Assembly: GCF_002743375.1 (NCBI RefSeq)
Contig: NZ_PDZC01000003.1
Span: 1-64,000, forward strand
DNA: 64,000 nt
Source of the DNA: Sporosarcina sp. P34
GTDB lineage: Bacteria; Bacillota; Bacilli; Bacillales_A; Planococcaceae
Direction of reading: 5' to 3'
The position numbers and the translations under genes were made by a program. The notes under the pieces are model-generated. The model saw nothing but the letters and a program-made list of their open reading frames with translations, was not told the DNA's origin and made no database searches. Positions 44,501 through 52,318 of the stretch are shown piece after piece. How positions within the stretch are numbered: position 1 is the first letter of the stretch; each line of letters begins with the position of its first letter.

Positions 44501-44686
44501 GAACTATTTATTGGAGCGGTATTAACATCAAAAGATGGCAAGGTACTAGAGTCATTTCCTGCGCTTCATGACATGAAGTTGGATTCAATGAAAAGTTATA
44601 CATGGGATAATTGGCAAGTTCCGATGTATGAAGAACGATTGAAGAAATCTTATTATTATTTGCAAGATGCATTTAAAGCGAAGTGA
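41507..44686 (+). CDS. Large membrane-anchored glycoside-hydrolase-like protein
   Basis: A 1059-residue protein with an N-terminal signal anchor (about 3-26), so it lies outside the membrane. Residues about 30-390 are not recognised. From about 400 (VKGVNIGMGKPGAFPG, NANTIRVYTLHPP) it reads as a TIM-barrel glycosidase of the GH2/GH5 clan type: candidate acid/base E540 (IGIEWYP) and nucleophile E691 (LISEFGIPASRG). Residues about 775-1050 resemble a CBM9/DOMON-like beta domain (DETFLYIRIDYDES). The substrate is unknown; a surface or biofilm polysaccharide is plausible. GGAAGGGGGC precedes the ATG. An acyltransferase that could modify the same polymer follows. Confidence 0.7.
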   Translation: MKRLVVVVIILVFLLSVPVGLWFLKDNQPMKVAIIDKSAVENLHTKHLGVSWVLNYAKVKASHNKSFDPARDYYGGFTVVQGKGISELNPLPQDYMEKDIIYLANTDSIDETTVEKKDPVLAAYADDHGGLKEVEWQRILKRLNSKKPSLFIAEYNSFSAPTSEIVRTRVEDRMGLKFSGWKGRYIEELDPQKNAELQSIISEQLAEWTYSGPGFLLMNDTTGKVLALKKNEEFSNEGIQLTFTDIGTQRLNVTGSHRFHSWFDIVTAEQGESLAVYDWNLTEKGKKVLDENGIPTQFDAVIRHTSGVSESMYFSGDFNSVKNIPSIYQVKGIARVYATLQRSPEKTFFWSAYVPMMQGVLAKFGQVEAKDVKESKHDGVQMTSRMNGKYLEVLSEGKWTPMSVKGVNIGMGKPGAFPGEAAITEEEYYRWFEAIGEMNANTIRVYTLHPPDFYHALKAYNDVHDTPIYVMHGVWINEEKLEESLDAFEKENLKDFQKEMVQLVDVIHGNATVPPRPGHASGVYDADISQWVTAWMIGIEWYPFMVENTNKLHSDLGEYNGKYFETKGAAAFEYWLAEQMDILVSHEVSNYQQIRPMSFVNWVTTDMLTHPSESSSQEDMVAVNPNLLYTKGEMDKAGQFASYHVYPYYPDFLNYERKYREYIDFRGQKNNYAGYLKDLHEAHRIPILISEFGIPASRGKAHENPFGWNQGFISEDQQGKILTHLYEDILHENLMGALVFSWQDEWFKRTWNTAEYDNPDRRPFWSNTQTNEQKFGLLSFDPLKIKVAGYEEEWTGEPMYTNKQGTLEKMYVDHDETFLYIRIDYDESKIGATDVVNILFDTIPGRGNTRASRIKDIQFSNGLEFIAKINGVKSRMLIDPHYDLFHHDYGKDVGYIPKKEMKDRTNQFIPMQYALNKEYFVANEKRTIPFSSYETGKLREGNGDPDSTDYDSLADYHMRDGMVELRIPWMLLQAKDPSTKEFIENLLADGTKTSIHIEELFIGAVLTSKDGKVLESFPALHDMKLDSMKSYTWDNWQVPMYEERLKKSYYYLQDAFKAK

Positions 44687-44704
44687 TAGAAAGATTTATA
44701 TAAA

Positions 44705-44743
44705 GAAAGAACAGAATTCCATATGTGGATTTCTGTTCTTTCT
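44705..44743 (+). terminator. Terminator after the glycosidase-like gene
   Basis: AGAAAGAACAGAA and TTCTGTTCTTTCT form a 13-bp stem. The T tail is weak. Confidence 0.75.
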
Positions 44744-44926
44744 CGTATTGTGGAAGTAAATTACCAGAAAGATATAGGTATTTTTTAATGAAGTATTTAA
44801 CAATACATACATGACTACTTGTCAAAATTACATAATATGAATTAAAAATGAATGATCGTTTCTACACTTTTATGATATAGTATGGAATGCATTTAAAATT
44901 AAACAGCATATGTAATGGAGGAAGTT

Positions 44927-46939
44927 ATGTCGGATCTAAAGTTACCTACTAAAAGATTTAGACCCGAAATAGAAGGGGTACGGACGGTCGCAACGTTATT
45001 GATCGCCATTTATCATATATGGTTTGGTAGGGTGTCTGGTGGAATCGACGTGTTTTTCGTTATTTCAGGCTATTTGATGACGTTATCCATTATCGCGCGA
45101 ATCGAACGAACGGGATCAGTGAATTTTGTCGAATATACTCTGAGCTTAACGAGAAGGCTATTACCTCAAGCTACAGTAGTGTTAATATTCACAGGGATTT
45201 TTGCGGTGATTCTTCTGCCGAAATTTGAATGGGGAGAAATCATCAGGCATATGATGGCTTCCACGTTTTATTTTGAAAACTGGCGGCTAGCATTAGATTC
45301 TATCGATTATTTGGCGCAAGATAATTTACCTAGTCCATTTCAACATTTTTGGTCACTCAGTGTGCAAGGTCAATTTTATCTCATCTGGCCTATTTTGCTA
45401 GCATTTATTTATTATATTGCACGAAAGCTTTTGAAAACCCCTGTATATAAGACGTTACTCGGTTCGCTTATCGTAGTATGTATAAGTTCTCTTACTTTTT
45501 CCATCTATCAAACAGATGTCAACCAGCCTTTTGCATACTTCAATACGTTCACGAGGATATGGGAATTTAGTATGGGTGGGATTTTTGCTTTACTATCGCC
45601 CTATCTGTTTTTCAATAAAAGATGGAGTGTGATTTTAGGATGGCTAGGCCTTGCGGTTATTGGACTTACTGGATTTTTATTCCCGGTATCCACTGTATTT
45701 CCTGGCTATTTGGCTTTGATTCCTATTAGCGGAGTATTACTAATATTAGTCGCCTCTGAAAGTATAACGATATATGGTGTCAATCGATTTTTATCGACAA
45801 AGCCTCTGATCTATCTCGGTAGTCTTACATATGGTGTGTATTTATGGCATTGGCCGTTGCTGATTTTCTATCAATCTTATATGGAAACAGAAACCGTGCC
45901 TATAGAAGATGGGATATTACTACTGATGGCGACCTTTGTGTTGTCCATGATTTCTACTAAATTGTTAGAAAAACCTATTCAAAAAATAAGTGGAAATCAG
46001 AAGAAAGGGAAACTAATTTTTGTATTGTCTACTATGGTAGTACTTGCATGTAGTTCAATATTCTCTATTTCAGCTTACATTGAAAAGGCAACTGCTAATT
46101 CGGATATTGTTCAGGAACGAGATTACCCTGGTGCTCAATCAAAAGAGTATGAGATGAAAAGCTTATCTTATACAGACCTCATCCCAGCACCTTCAGAAAT
46201 CAAAACAGATCTTCCGGTATTTTATAATGATTTGGAATGCCAGTCGGCTAATCTAACGGAAGTCAGAAAATGTTCTTATGGTGTATTGAAGGACTTTGAC
46301 TTCACATTGGCACTCGTTGGTGGTTCACATTCAGGTCATTGGTTCCCGGCTTTAATAGAATTGGCGGAAGAAATGAATTTTAAAATCGATTTATATAGTC
46401 ATGATGGTTGCCGATTTACTGACGAAGATCCTAAAGGACACTTAACGAAAGCTTGTATTCCTTGGAATCATAATTTAATGGATATGTTACTAGATGATCC
46501 ACCTGACGTAGTTTTCACAACAGCGACAGTGAACAAGCGTCCAAAAGTACCTCGGGGATTTATTAATCAGTGGAAAAAGCTTGAAGGCATTACTACCATT
46601 TTTGCGATACGGGATAATCCACGTATGCAAGAAATTATTCCGGTCTGCCTTGAACAGTCAGAAGATCCATTGGACTGTTCAGTACCAAGAGATCAAGCAA
46701 TAGCAAAGGAAACGCCGTGGAAAGTGACAGAAGGAATTCCATCGAATGTGTTTTTTGCAGACTTAACAGATTCATTTTGTGATGAGACAACTTGTTATCC
46801 TGTTATCGGGAATATCATTGTCTATCGTGATGATAACCATATTACTGCACAATATGCAAAAACGTTAGCACCCGCATTAAAAGTACCGTTGCAGCAAGCA
46901 TTTGATAGCTTAGATAAAAATATACGCAATGATGAGTGA
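44927..46939 (+). CDS. OafA/OatA-type O-acyltransferase with extracellular SGNH domain
   Basis: Acetylates or acylates cell-wall or surface polymers. The N-terminal acyltransferase-3 domain (about 1-370) has ten or so helices with RPEIEGVRTVATLLIAIYH, GGIDVFFVISGYLM, FQHFWSLSVQGQFYLIWP and YLGSLTYGVYLWHWPLL. The C-terminal domain (about 400-670) is SGNH-like: LVGGSHSGHWFPAL carries the Ser-His block and DDNHITAQYAK the late Asp-x2-His. It has 670 residues; the ATG at 44927 follows GGAGGAAG, and an ATG four codons upstream has no RBS. The target may be peptidoglycan, teichoic acid or the polymer handled by the preceding gene. Confidence 0.88.
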   Translation: MSDLKLPTKRFRPEIEGVRTVATLLIAIYHIWFGRVSGGIDVFFVISGYLMTLSIIARIERTGSVNFVEYTLSLTRRLLPQATVVLIFTGIFAVILLPKFEWGEIIRHMMASTFYFENWRLALDSIDYLAQDNLPSPFQHFWSLSVQGQFYLIWPILLAFIYYIARKLLKTPVYKTLLGSLIVVCISSLTFSIYQTDVNQPFAYFNTFTRIWEFSMGGIFALLSPYLFFNKRWSVILGWLGLAVIGLTGFLFPVSTVFPGYLALIPISGVLLILVASESITIYGVNRFLSTKPLIYLGSLTYGVYLWHWPLLIFYQSYMETETVPIEDGILLLMATFVLSMISTKLLEKPIQKISGNQKKGKLIFVLSTMVVLACSSIFSISAYIEKATANSDIVQERDYPGAQSKEYEMKSLSYTDLIPAPSEIKTDLPVFYNDLECQSANLTEVRKCSYGVLKDFDFTLALVGGSHSGHWFPALIELAEEMNFKIDLYSHDGCRFTDEDPKGHLTKACIPWNHNLMDMLLDDPPDVVFTTATVNKRPKVPRGFINQWKKLEGITTIFAIRDNPRMQEIIPVCLEQSEDPLDCSVPRDQAIAKETPWKVTEGIPSNVFFADLTDSFCDETTCYPVIGNIIVYRDDNHITAQYAKTLAPALKVPLQQAFDSLDKNIRNDE

Positions 46940-47024
46940 TTGGTTTGACTTGAACGTTGTATAGTTCATTTAGATACGGGAAAGCTATCATATAGAAAGA
47001 AAACTTCAAAAAGGAGTGTATATG

Positions 47025-47246
47025 ATGGCGAAAAACTATCCAAAACCGAATGATTCTGCCGATAACAAAGTACGACTGAAGAAGACAATTAGTAATATGG
47101 AGGCAGCAGAAGATGCAATGAAGTTTGCAGAGGGCAAGGAGTTCGAACAGATTAAGAAGAAAAATGAACGTAGGGCAGAAAGTATCGAGGATTTAAAAGA
47201 AGAAATTAGTGAAGAAGACAAGTCACGAATCAATGGTTATATTTAA
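47025..47246 (+). CDS. tlp: Small acid-soluble spore protein Tlp
   Basis: A 73-residue charged helical protein: KPNDSADNKVRLKKTISNMEA, then EDAMKFAEGKEFEQIKKKNERR and a C-terminal SRINGYI. The NMEAAE, KFAEG and KKNERRAESI blocks match the Tlp family, minor spore core proteins made late in the forespore. It shows the organism forms spores. AAGGAG lies eight bases before this ATG; the ATG one codon upstream is also possible. The upstream CATATAG at 46998 only weakly resembles a sigma-G -10. Confidence 0.85.
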   Translation: MAKNYPKPNDSADNKVRLKKTISNMEAAEDAMKFAEGKEFEQIKKKNERRAESIEDLKEEISEEDKSRINGYI

Positions 47247-47267
47247 AAATGTACTGTCAAAATACTG

Positions 47268-47294
47268 GCCCTCACTTATAAAAGTGGGGGCTTT
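47268..47294 (+). terminator. Terminator of tlp
   Basis: GCCCTCACTT and AAGTGGGGGC pair across a four-base loop, followed by TTTT. Confidence 0.85.
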
Positions 47295-47408
47295 TGCTGT
47301 TGAATGAGGGAGATAATTAAGCAAAAAAGAGGAATCAGTTCAGTACGCTGTATAGAATAGAAGGACTAGTATATTTCAAGATTTTTGTATACAAGGAGAG
47401 AATATAAA

Positions 47409-47735
47409 ATGAAAAGAATAAAAAAGATCGACGAGTGGCGGGAATTGCTTGAAAAGTCAGACGAGCAACCATTTCTGTTGTTTAAATCGAGCATGACGTC
47501 TATTAGTAGTTTAGCAGCAAAAAAAGAATTGGATGGACTTCGAACGGAATTACCCATTTACATCGTCATTACACAGGTGAGTAAAAAGCTTTCAGCGGCT
47601 ATTGAATCAGATATAGGTGTTCCTCGCGAAATCCCACAACTATTGATTTTAAAAGATCAGCGAGCTATCTGGCAAGCCACTCATTATCAAATTAAAGAAC
47701 AGATTGTGCTGGATGCAATAAAAGAATATGTCTAA
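47409..47735 (+). CDS. YtxJ-family thioredoxin-fold protein lacking cysteine
   Basis: A 108-residue protein matching the bacillithiol-linked YtxJ (DUF2847) family: IDEWRELLEKSDEQPFLLFKSS at the N-terminus, PIYIVITQVSKKLSAAIESD, the cis-Pro loop REIPQLLILKDQRAIW and a final helix. In the family the active site reads about HSTTCPIS; here it is SSMTSISS and the protein has no Cys at all, so disulfide or de-bacillithiolation chemistry is impossible. It may be a decaying copy or have a non-redox role. AAGGAGAG precedes the ATG by eight bases. Confidence 0.8.
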   Translation: MKRIKKIDEWRELLEKSDEQPFLLFKSSMTSISSLAAKKELDGLRTELPIYIVITQVSKKLSAAIESDIGVPREIPQLLILKDQRAIWQATHYQIKEQIVLDAIKEYV

Positions 47736-47992
47736 GATACGGAAGTATTTCGAATGTTTCTCTCCTAGGACATATGGAAAGGTGCATGGACATTTTTACA
47801 TAGTCAAACTCGAGCAGCCGGGCTTTGTTAAAGCACTAGATCTTGTAAATCCGTTATGGGAAAAGGTTTGCGATGGCTGCCAATTAAACCGAAACACTCT
47901 TTCGCTAATCATTAATTCAAGTATATGCGTAGAAAAGATTGAATCACTTTATGGAGGCTTGTTTTTATCTATCAACGGAAGGAAGTTAGAGC

Positions 47993-48373
47993 ATGAAAAA
48001 ACTAGTTATACTAGCCTTGGCAACGGTTTTCCTACTCGCAGCATGTGGGAAAAATAAGGTCGACGAATCTGCTGCTACAGAGTATATTAAGAAATCGAAA
48101 GAGGCGATCACGCTATTCAACGAAGAGAAATTTGATGAAATGCGTACGATGTTTGACGCAACGATGAAAGATGCGTTATCTGTAGAGCAATTACAAGAAG
48201 TAGCCGATATTGTAAAGGAATCCGGTGAATTCGTCGGTTTTGAAAAAGAGTCTGTTACCAAAAAAGAGCAATACTTTGTTGCAACCATTGCCACGAAATA
48301 CAAAGAGGACAATAGAGTATACACTATTACATTGGATGAACAGCAACGAGTCGCAGGATTTTTCGTAAAATAA
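47993..48373 (+). CDS. DUF3887-like lipoprotein
   Basis: A 126-residue exported lipoprotein with a classic signal peptide and lipobox LLAACG (Cys 18). The body, with NEEKFDEMRTMFDATMKDALSVE in the middle and two closing strands (FVATIATKYKED, YTITLDEQQRVAGFFVK), resembles DUF3887 domains, a small NTF2-like fold of unknown function. GGAAGGAAG precedes the ATG. The 257 bases before it hold an open frame on the same strand that I judge doubtful. Confidence 0.75.
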   Translation: MKKLVILALATVFLLAACGKNKVDESAATEYIKKSKEAITLFNEEKFDEMRTMFDATMKDALSVEQLQEVADIVKESGEFVGFEKESVTKKEQYFVATIATKYKEDNRVYTITLDEQQRVAGFFVK

Positions 48374-48384
48374 GTTTGACAGTT

Positions 48385-48425
48385 GAAGCTCTAACGGAAG
48401 TGGGTCACTTCTAGTTAGAGTTTTT
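48385..48425 (+). terminator. Terminator of the DUF3887-like gene
   Basis: CTCTAAC and GTTAGAG pair, with an inner GGAAGTG/CACTTC helix, then TTTTT. Confidence 0.85.
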
Positions 48426-48500
48426 CTCTTTCATGGCACAGAGGATGAAGGGAGTATTATATGAATTCTAGGGAATGCTACTGACGCTATGTGTAAATGC

Positions 48501-49010
48501 TTAATCTGTTGGTGGGCCTATTAATTGCGTAGGGGAAATATCCTTCACAGCGGTTGCCCATTGTTGTTCATCTATCCCATAAGAGTAAGCAAAAACGTCA
48601 GTTGGCGTAGCAGTCAGAATATCAGAACCTAAGACGACCTCTGGAGTATTTGCGTTAAATATACCTTGCAGATGTGTATCATCGGTATGTGCAATTTGGT
48701 AATGCCACCAGCCTTGTGGAATATTAACGACTTGACCAGCTGTAATCGTATAATGTTGAAAAAGTTTCGTGTCAATATTCATAATAGAAATAGTAGCAGA
48801 GCCTGAAACGCAGTAGGTCAGCTCGGAAGCATTTGGATGATAATGGGGTTCTATGACGTGATCTCTACTAAGAAAGATATCCAACATCGACACATTATCC
48901 AACGTGTTTAATTGCTTGCTGCTCAAAATATTAATAAAGTTCTTTTCATTTTTCTTGAAGAAGGGACTAGTATTTAAATCTGCAGCGTAATGAGGATTAT
49001 TTAAAATCAC
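48501..49010 (-). CDS. Single-domain cupin protein
   Basis: A 169-residue cupin. Metal-binding motif 1 is HYHPNASELTYCVSGSATI (G-x5-H-x-H-x3-E type, with H, H and E ligands) and motif 2 is PQGWWHYQIAH. The layout resembles halves of oxalate decarboxylase or spherulin-like proteins. The substrate is unknown. It starts at a GTG with AAAGGTCGG upstream. It is on the opposite strand from the flavoprotein gene next door, with a 149-bp shared upstream region. Confidence 0.75.
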   Translation of the reverse strand: MILNNPHYAADLNTSPFFKKNEKNFINILSSKQLNTLDNVSMLDIFLSRDHVIEPHYHPNASELTYCVSGSATISIMNIDTKLFQHYTITAGQVVNIPQGWWHYQIAHTDDTHLQGIFNANTPEVVLGSDILTATPTDVFAYSYGIDEQQWATAVKDISPTQLIGPPTD

Positions 49011-49159
49011 TTTTATCCGACCTTTCCTGTGTACTGATATATAGTATGTACGTAGGAAAGTAACGTGAATTGAACTGTATAATGGTTTCCAAGTGTGATA
49101 AAGGACGATAAAGGGTAATTGATTAAAGAATGAGCAAGAATAGGCGGAGGAGATAAAGT

Positions 49160-50506
49160 ATGGTCAAAGAATATGATTTGCTTGTGATTGGAACAGGTAG
49201 TGCAGGTTCCATTACAGCAACAAAATGTAGGAAAGAAGGCTGGAGCGTTGCAATTATCGATGATCGACCGTTGGGTGGGACATGTTCTCAACGGGGGTGT
49301 GATCCGAAAAAAGTATTGGTAGAGGCAGCAGAACTGATTGATTGGAATGAACGGATGCAAGGAAAAGGGATTGAAGGAGATAGCAAAATCGATTGGCCTA
49401 CATTAATGGAATTCAAACGCACATTTACTCAGTCGATACCTGAAGATACGGAAGAGAAATATGAGAAATTAGGAATTGATATGTATCATGGCAAGGCAGT
49501 CTTCCAAAGTGAAAACGAATTGAAAGTCTGCTCAGAAGTATTGAAAGGGAAATATATTTTAATTGCTTCAGGTGCAGAACCTATAAAAATGGGTATCGAA
49601 GGGGAAGAATATTTGACGCACAGTGATGACTTCATGGAGTTGGAGTCACTACCAAAAAAGATTGTCTTTATAGGTGGCGGATTTATTTCATTCGAATTTG
49701 CGCATCTTGCTGCAAGGGCAGGATCTGAAGTGCATATTTTGCATAGAAGTGAAAGCGCCCTAAAGAAATTTGATCAAGATTTAGTGAAAATGCTGATTAA
49801 ACGTACGGAAGAAATGGGTGTTCACGTGCATTTGAACACACCGGTAAATGGAATTGAAAAATGTGGCCATTCATTTGTGGTCAAAGGGGAACAAGAGGAT
49901 CGCCAAGTGGAATGGAAAGCGGATCTTGTTGTACACGGGGCAGGACGCACACCGGCATTGGATATTGATTTAGAAAAAGGAAATGTACAGCGTGATAAGC
50001 GAGGCGTATGTGTCAATGAATACATGCAAAGCGTAACTAATCCACATGTATATGCAGCTGGAGATGTCGCTTCAAGTGACGCGCCTCCATTGACACCCGT
50101 CGCAACAACTGAATCACATGTTGTCGCTTCGAATCTTCTAAAAGGGAATAACAAAACGGCAGATTATCCAGTCATTCCATCTGTTGTATACACCGTTCCT
50201 AAATTATCATCCGTTGGAATGAGCGAACAAGAGGCAAAAAACTCCGGTTTAAAAATATATGTAAAATCACAAGATATCACTGAGTGGTTCACATATAAAC
50301 AGACAAATGAAGCGGCCGCGGCATTCAAAGTAATTATCGACCAAGAAAAAGATGTCGTACTTGGTGCTCATTTCTTGGGCGGAGGAGCCGATGAACTGAT
50401 TAATCTATTTGCGATGGCTATTCGATTCCAAATTCCTCTTATAGAATTAAAGAAAATGCCATTCGCGTATCCAACGATAGCTTCTGATATTTCTTATATG
50501 GTGTAA
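49160..50506 (+). CDS. Flavin-dependent disulfide oxidoreductase, glutathione-reductase-like
   Basis: A 448-residue class I pyridine nucleotide-disulfide oxidoreductase. FAD-binding VIGTGSAG (residues 9-16), redox pair C42-x4-C47 in GGTCSQRGCDPKK, NAD(P)-binding VFIGGGFISFEFAH, and the second FAD motif VYAAGDVA are present. The C-terminal catalytic segment, normally HAHPT-x2-E, reads FAYPTIASDISYM, so the His-Glu dyad is absent. The enzyme may not be a standard glutathione or lipoamide reductase; another acceptor is likely. GGCGGAGGAG precedes the ATG. Confidence 0.85.
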   Translation: MVKEYDLLVIGTGSAGSITATKCRKEGWSVAIIDDRPLGGTCSQRGCDPKKVLVEAAELIDWNERMQGKGIEGDSKIDWPTLMEFKRTFTQSIPEDTEEKYEKLGIDMYHGKAVFQSENELKVCSEVLKGKYILIASGAEPIKMGIEGEEYLTHSDDFMELESLPKKIVFIGGGFISFEFAHLAARAGSEVHILHRSESALKKFDQDLVKMLIKRTEEMGVHVHLNTPVNGIEKCGHSFVVKGEQEDRQVEWKADLVVHGAGRTPALDIDLEKGNVQRDKRGVCVNEYMQSVTNPHVYAAGDVASSDAPPLTPVATTESHVVASNLLKGNNKTADYPVIPSVVYTVPKLSSVGMSEQEAKNSGLKIYVKSQDITEWFTYKQTNEAAAAFKVIIDQEKDVVLGAHFLGGGADELINLFAMAIRFQIPLIELKKMPFAYPTIASDISYMV

Positions 50507-50522
50507 AAAAATCATTCCAACT

Positions 50523-50552
50523 CTCTATCCTAAAAGTGGATAGAGGGTTTTT
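50523..50552 (+). terminator. Terminator after the flavoprotein gene
   Basis: CTCTATCC and GGATAGAG pair across seven bases and are followed by GGTTTTT. Confidence 0.88.
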
Positions 50553-50693
50553 AGTTACTAGTAAAAAAGGAGTGTATTCTGTACAGTACTATGAAATTGA
50601 CTCTTCAAACCTCGCTACGTTATCCTGTAGAATGACGCAGTTATAGTGTAAATAATCCGATGAAGTACATAGTAAACAGGAGGAAAAGAGAAA

Positions 50694-51521
50694 ATGATCA
50701 AGCGAGCATTAACTATCGCTGGTTCCGCTGCACGTGGAGGAGCAGGCATCCAAGCAGATTTGAAAACATTTCAGGAATTTGATGTGTTTGGGACCACAGC
50801 GGTCACAGCGATTGTCGCAAGAAATCCACGTACTGGACAAGGTATATACCCTCAGTCCTGGGAAGCGATTGAAGCGCAATTAGTGACGATAGAAGAAGAT
50901 ATCGGTATTGATGCCATGAAGACTGGCATGTTGTTTACAAAAGAAATTATTGTTAATGTAACGAAATGGATTCAGCAGTCTGATGTTCAAAATATAGTAG
51001 TGGATCCCGTGATGATCGGCAAGATGGGCTCTGCGTTATTGAAAGCCGATGCAATGGAAGCGATGCAAAAACAATTGATTCCTCTTGCTACGATCATTAC
51101 ACCGAATATGCCTGAAGCATCTTACTTATTGGGCGGTATGGACTTGAAATCTGTAGCGGATTTAAAGGAAGCTGCACGTCGTTTGTTTGAATTTGGACCG
51201 AAGTTCGTATTAGTGAAAGGCGGAAGATTGGAAGGACCTGCAGTAGATGTGCTGTATGACGGTGAACAGTTTTATCTGCTTGAAGCTCCTAGAATGGAGA
51301 CGTTGAATACGAATGGTGCAGGTTGCAGTTACTCTGCTGCTATCGCGGCAGGCTTGGCGAAAGGACAAACGGTACAAGTTGCCGTAGTGGAAGCGAAGAA
51401 GTTCATCACAGCAGGCATTCGACGTTCATTGACTTTCAAACGAGGCGTGGGACCAATCTATCACGCGGCGTATGGTAAGTACGATGAAGTGGGCTGTAAT
51501 GTAACTATCGAGCAAGCATGA
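50694..51521 (+). CDS. pdxK: Pyridoxine/pyridoxal/pyridoxamine kinase (ThiD-like)
   Basis: Phosphorylates vitamin B6 forms, using the ThiD-like kinase fold as in B. subtilis PdxK. Signatures: LTIAGS-x-GGAGIQADLKTFQE (with AARGG in place of the usual DSSGG), DAMKTGMLFT, VVDPVMI, TPNMPEASYL, LVKGGRLE and the anion hole NTNGAGCSYSAAI. It has 275 residues. The substrate could include hydroxymethylpyrimidine, but no thi genes are near. AGGAGGAAAAG precedes the ATG. A dispersed repeat lies downstream. Confidence 0.85.
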   Translation: MIKRALTIAGSAARGGAGIQADLKTFQEFDVFGTTAVTAIVARNPRTGQGIYPQSWEAIEAQLVTIEEDIGIDAMKTGMLFTKEIIVNVTKWIQQSDVQNIVVDPVMIGKMGSALLKADAMEAMQKQLIPLATIITPNMPEASYLLGGMDLKSVADLKEAARRLFEFGPKFVLVKGGRLEGPAVDVLYDGEQFYLLEAPRMETLNTNGAGCSYSAAIAAGLAKGQTVQVAVVEAKKFITAGIRRSLTFKRGVGPIYHAAYGKYDEVGCNVTIEQA

Positions 51522-51559
51522 AAAGGATGAGGCTGGGATGTAACTTAAAAAAACAGTCC

Positions 51560-51735
51560 GTTCTCCTACGCTATAAAAGGCGCGCATGAGCCTCCTCGTC
51601 GCTAAGTGCAAATACATGCAACGCTCCGCTTTTACTTTCAAAAGCCGTCCTTCGTAACGGATCTCGCTACCTGCGGGGTCTCAACATTCGCGCTAAATCC
51701 CGCAGGAGTCGGCCTTTTTCCGCTTCGGTACACTC
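51560..51735 (-). repeat. Second copy of the dispersed palindromic repeat
   Basis: On the minus strand it reads ACCGAAGCGG, GACTCCTGCGGGATTTAGCG, GAGACCCCGCAGG and GAGGAGGCTCATGCGCGC, the same ordered blocks as the element at 6870-7042. An extra stretch of about 60 bases (around 51605-51662) separates GGTAGCG from the second AGCGACGAGG. It fills much of the 432-bp gap behind pdxK. Confidence 0.7.
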
Positions 51736-51782
51736 TTGATTACTAACGAATTAAACTTTATAAATACGTTTCAGTGTATGAG

Positions 51783-51818
51783 AAAAGGTATGAAGGTGTC
51801 TTCTCCTTCATACCTTTT
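51783..51818. terminator. Hairpin/terminator downstream of pdxK
   Basis: AAAAGGTATGAAGG and CCTTCATACCTTTT form a 14-bp perfect stem with A and T ends. It can act in both directions. Confidence 0.75.
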
Positions 51819-51853
51819 GAGGTTTTGACCCAGCGACATCTTTCTGTGCATCA

Positions 51854-51894
51854 CTTACTAATAGTACGTTCTTTATAAGATTACTATTAGTAAG
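51854..51894. promoter_or_regulatory. 13-bp inverted repeat, probable HxlR/YodB-type operator
   Basis: CTTACTAATAGTA (51854-51866) and TACTATTAGTAAG (51882-51894) are perfect reverse complements 15 bp apart, 60 bp before the hxlR-type gene. Each arm resembles the TACT-ATT-GTAAG type box described for YodB-family redox regulators. Autoregulation by the adjacent gene is inferred. Confidence 0.55.
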
Positions 51895-51953
51895 CTTGTT
51901 TATCATAACTAGGTATGATAAAGTGAAAAGAGTACAGGATTGGGGTTTTGCTA

Positions 51954-52313
51954 ATGAAGAAAAATGAAGAGTTTGTTCAGTCGGTAAATCCTAAAGGTCA
52001 AAAAAGTTGCGATAGTTTCCACAACACAATCGAGTTTATTGGTAAGCGTTGGATGGGAATTATTATTTATCATTTATTAGACGGACCGAAGAGGTTCTTT
52101 GAATTATCGATGGAAATCGAAGGGATATCAGATCGTCTTCTAACGGAGAGATTGCGTGATTTAGAAGCACAAGGCTTGGTCATTAAAAATCAGTCCGATC
52201 CAAAGGTCAGAAAAGTCGAGTACGAACTTACACCAAAAGGGAAAGAATTGGAAGACATTATTCAGGCCATTTGTGAGTGGGTAAAGAAAAATGGTTGCTG
52301 TTATAAGGAGTGA
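51954..52313 (+). CDS. HxlR-family transcriptional regulator
   Basis: A 119-residue winged-helix MarR/HxlR-type protein: [49 protein letters not shown] and [16 protein letters not shown] are the family core. A Cys near the N-terminus (C19, QKSCDSF) sits where YodB and HypR carry their redox-sensing Cys; two more Cys lie at the C-terminus (GCCYKE). It may sense quinones or disulfide stress. The RBS is weak (GGGG). It overlaps the RBS of the luciferase-like gene, so the two form an operon. Confidence 0.88.
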   Translation: MKKNEEFVQSVNPKGQKSCDSFHNTIEFIGKRWMGIIIYHLLDGPKRFFELSMEIEGISDRLLTERLRDLEAQGLVIKNQSDPKVRKVEYELTPKGKELEDIIQAICEWVKKNGCCYKE

Positions 52314-52318
52314 ATACA

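Noticed and set aside
47728..48057. Open frame of 109 codons between the YtxJ-like and DUF3887 genes
   Set aside because: It has no recognisable RBS, no family resemblance, and overlaps the well-supported lipoprotein start by 65 bases. It could still be real, but the evidence is too thin.
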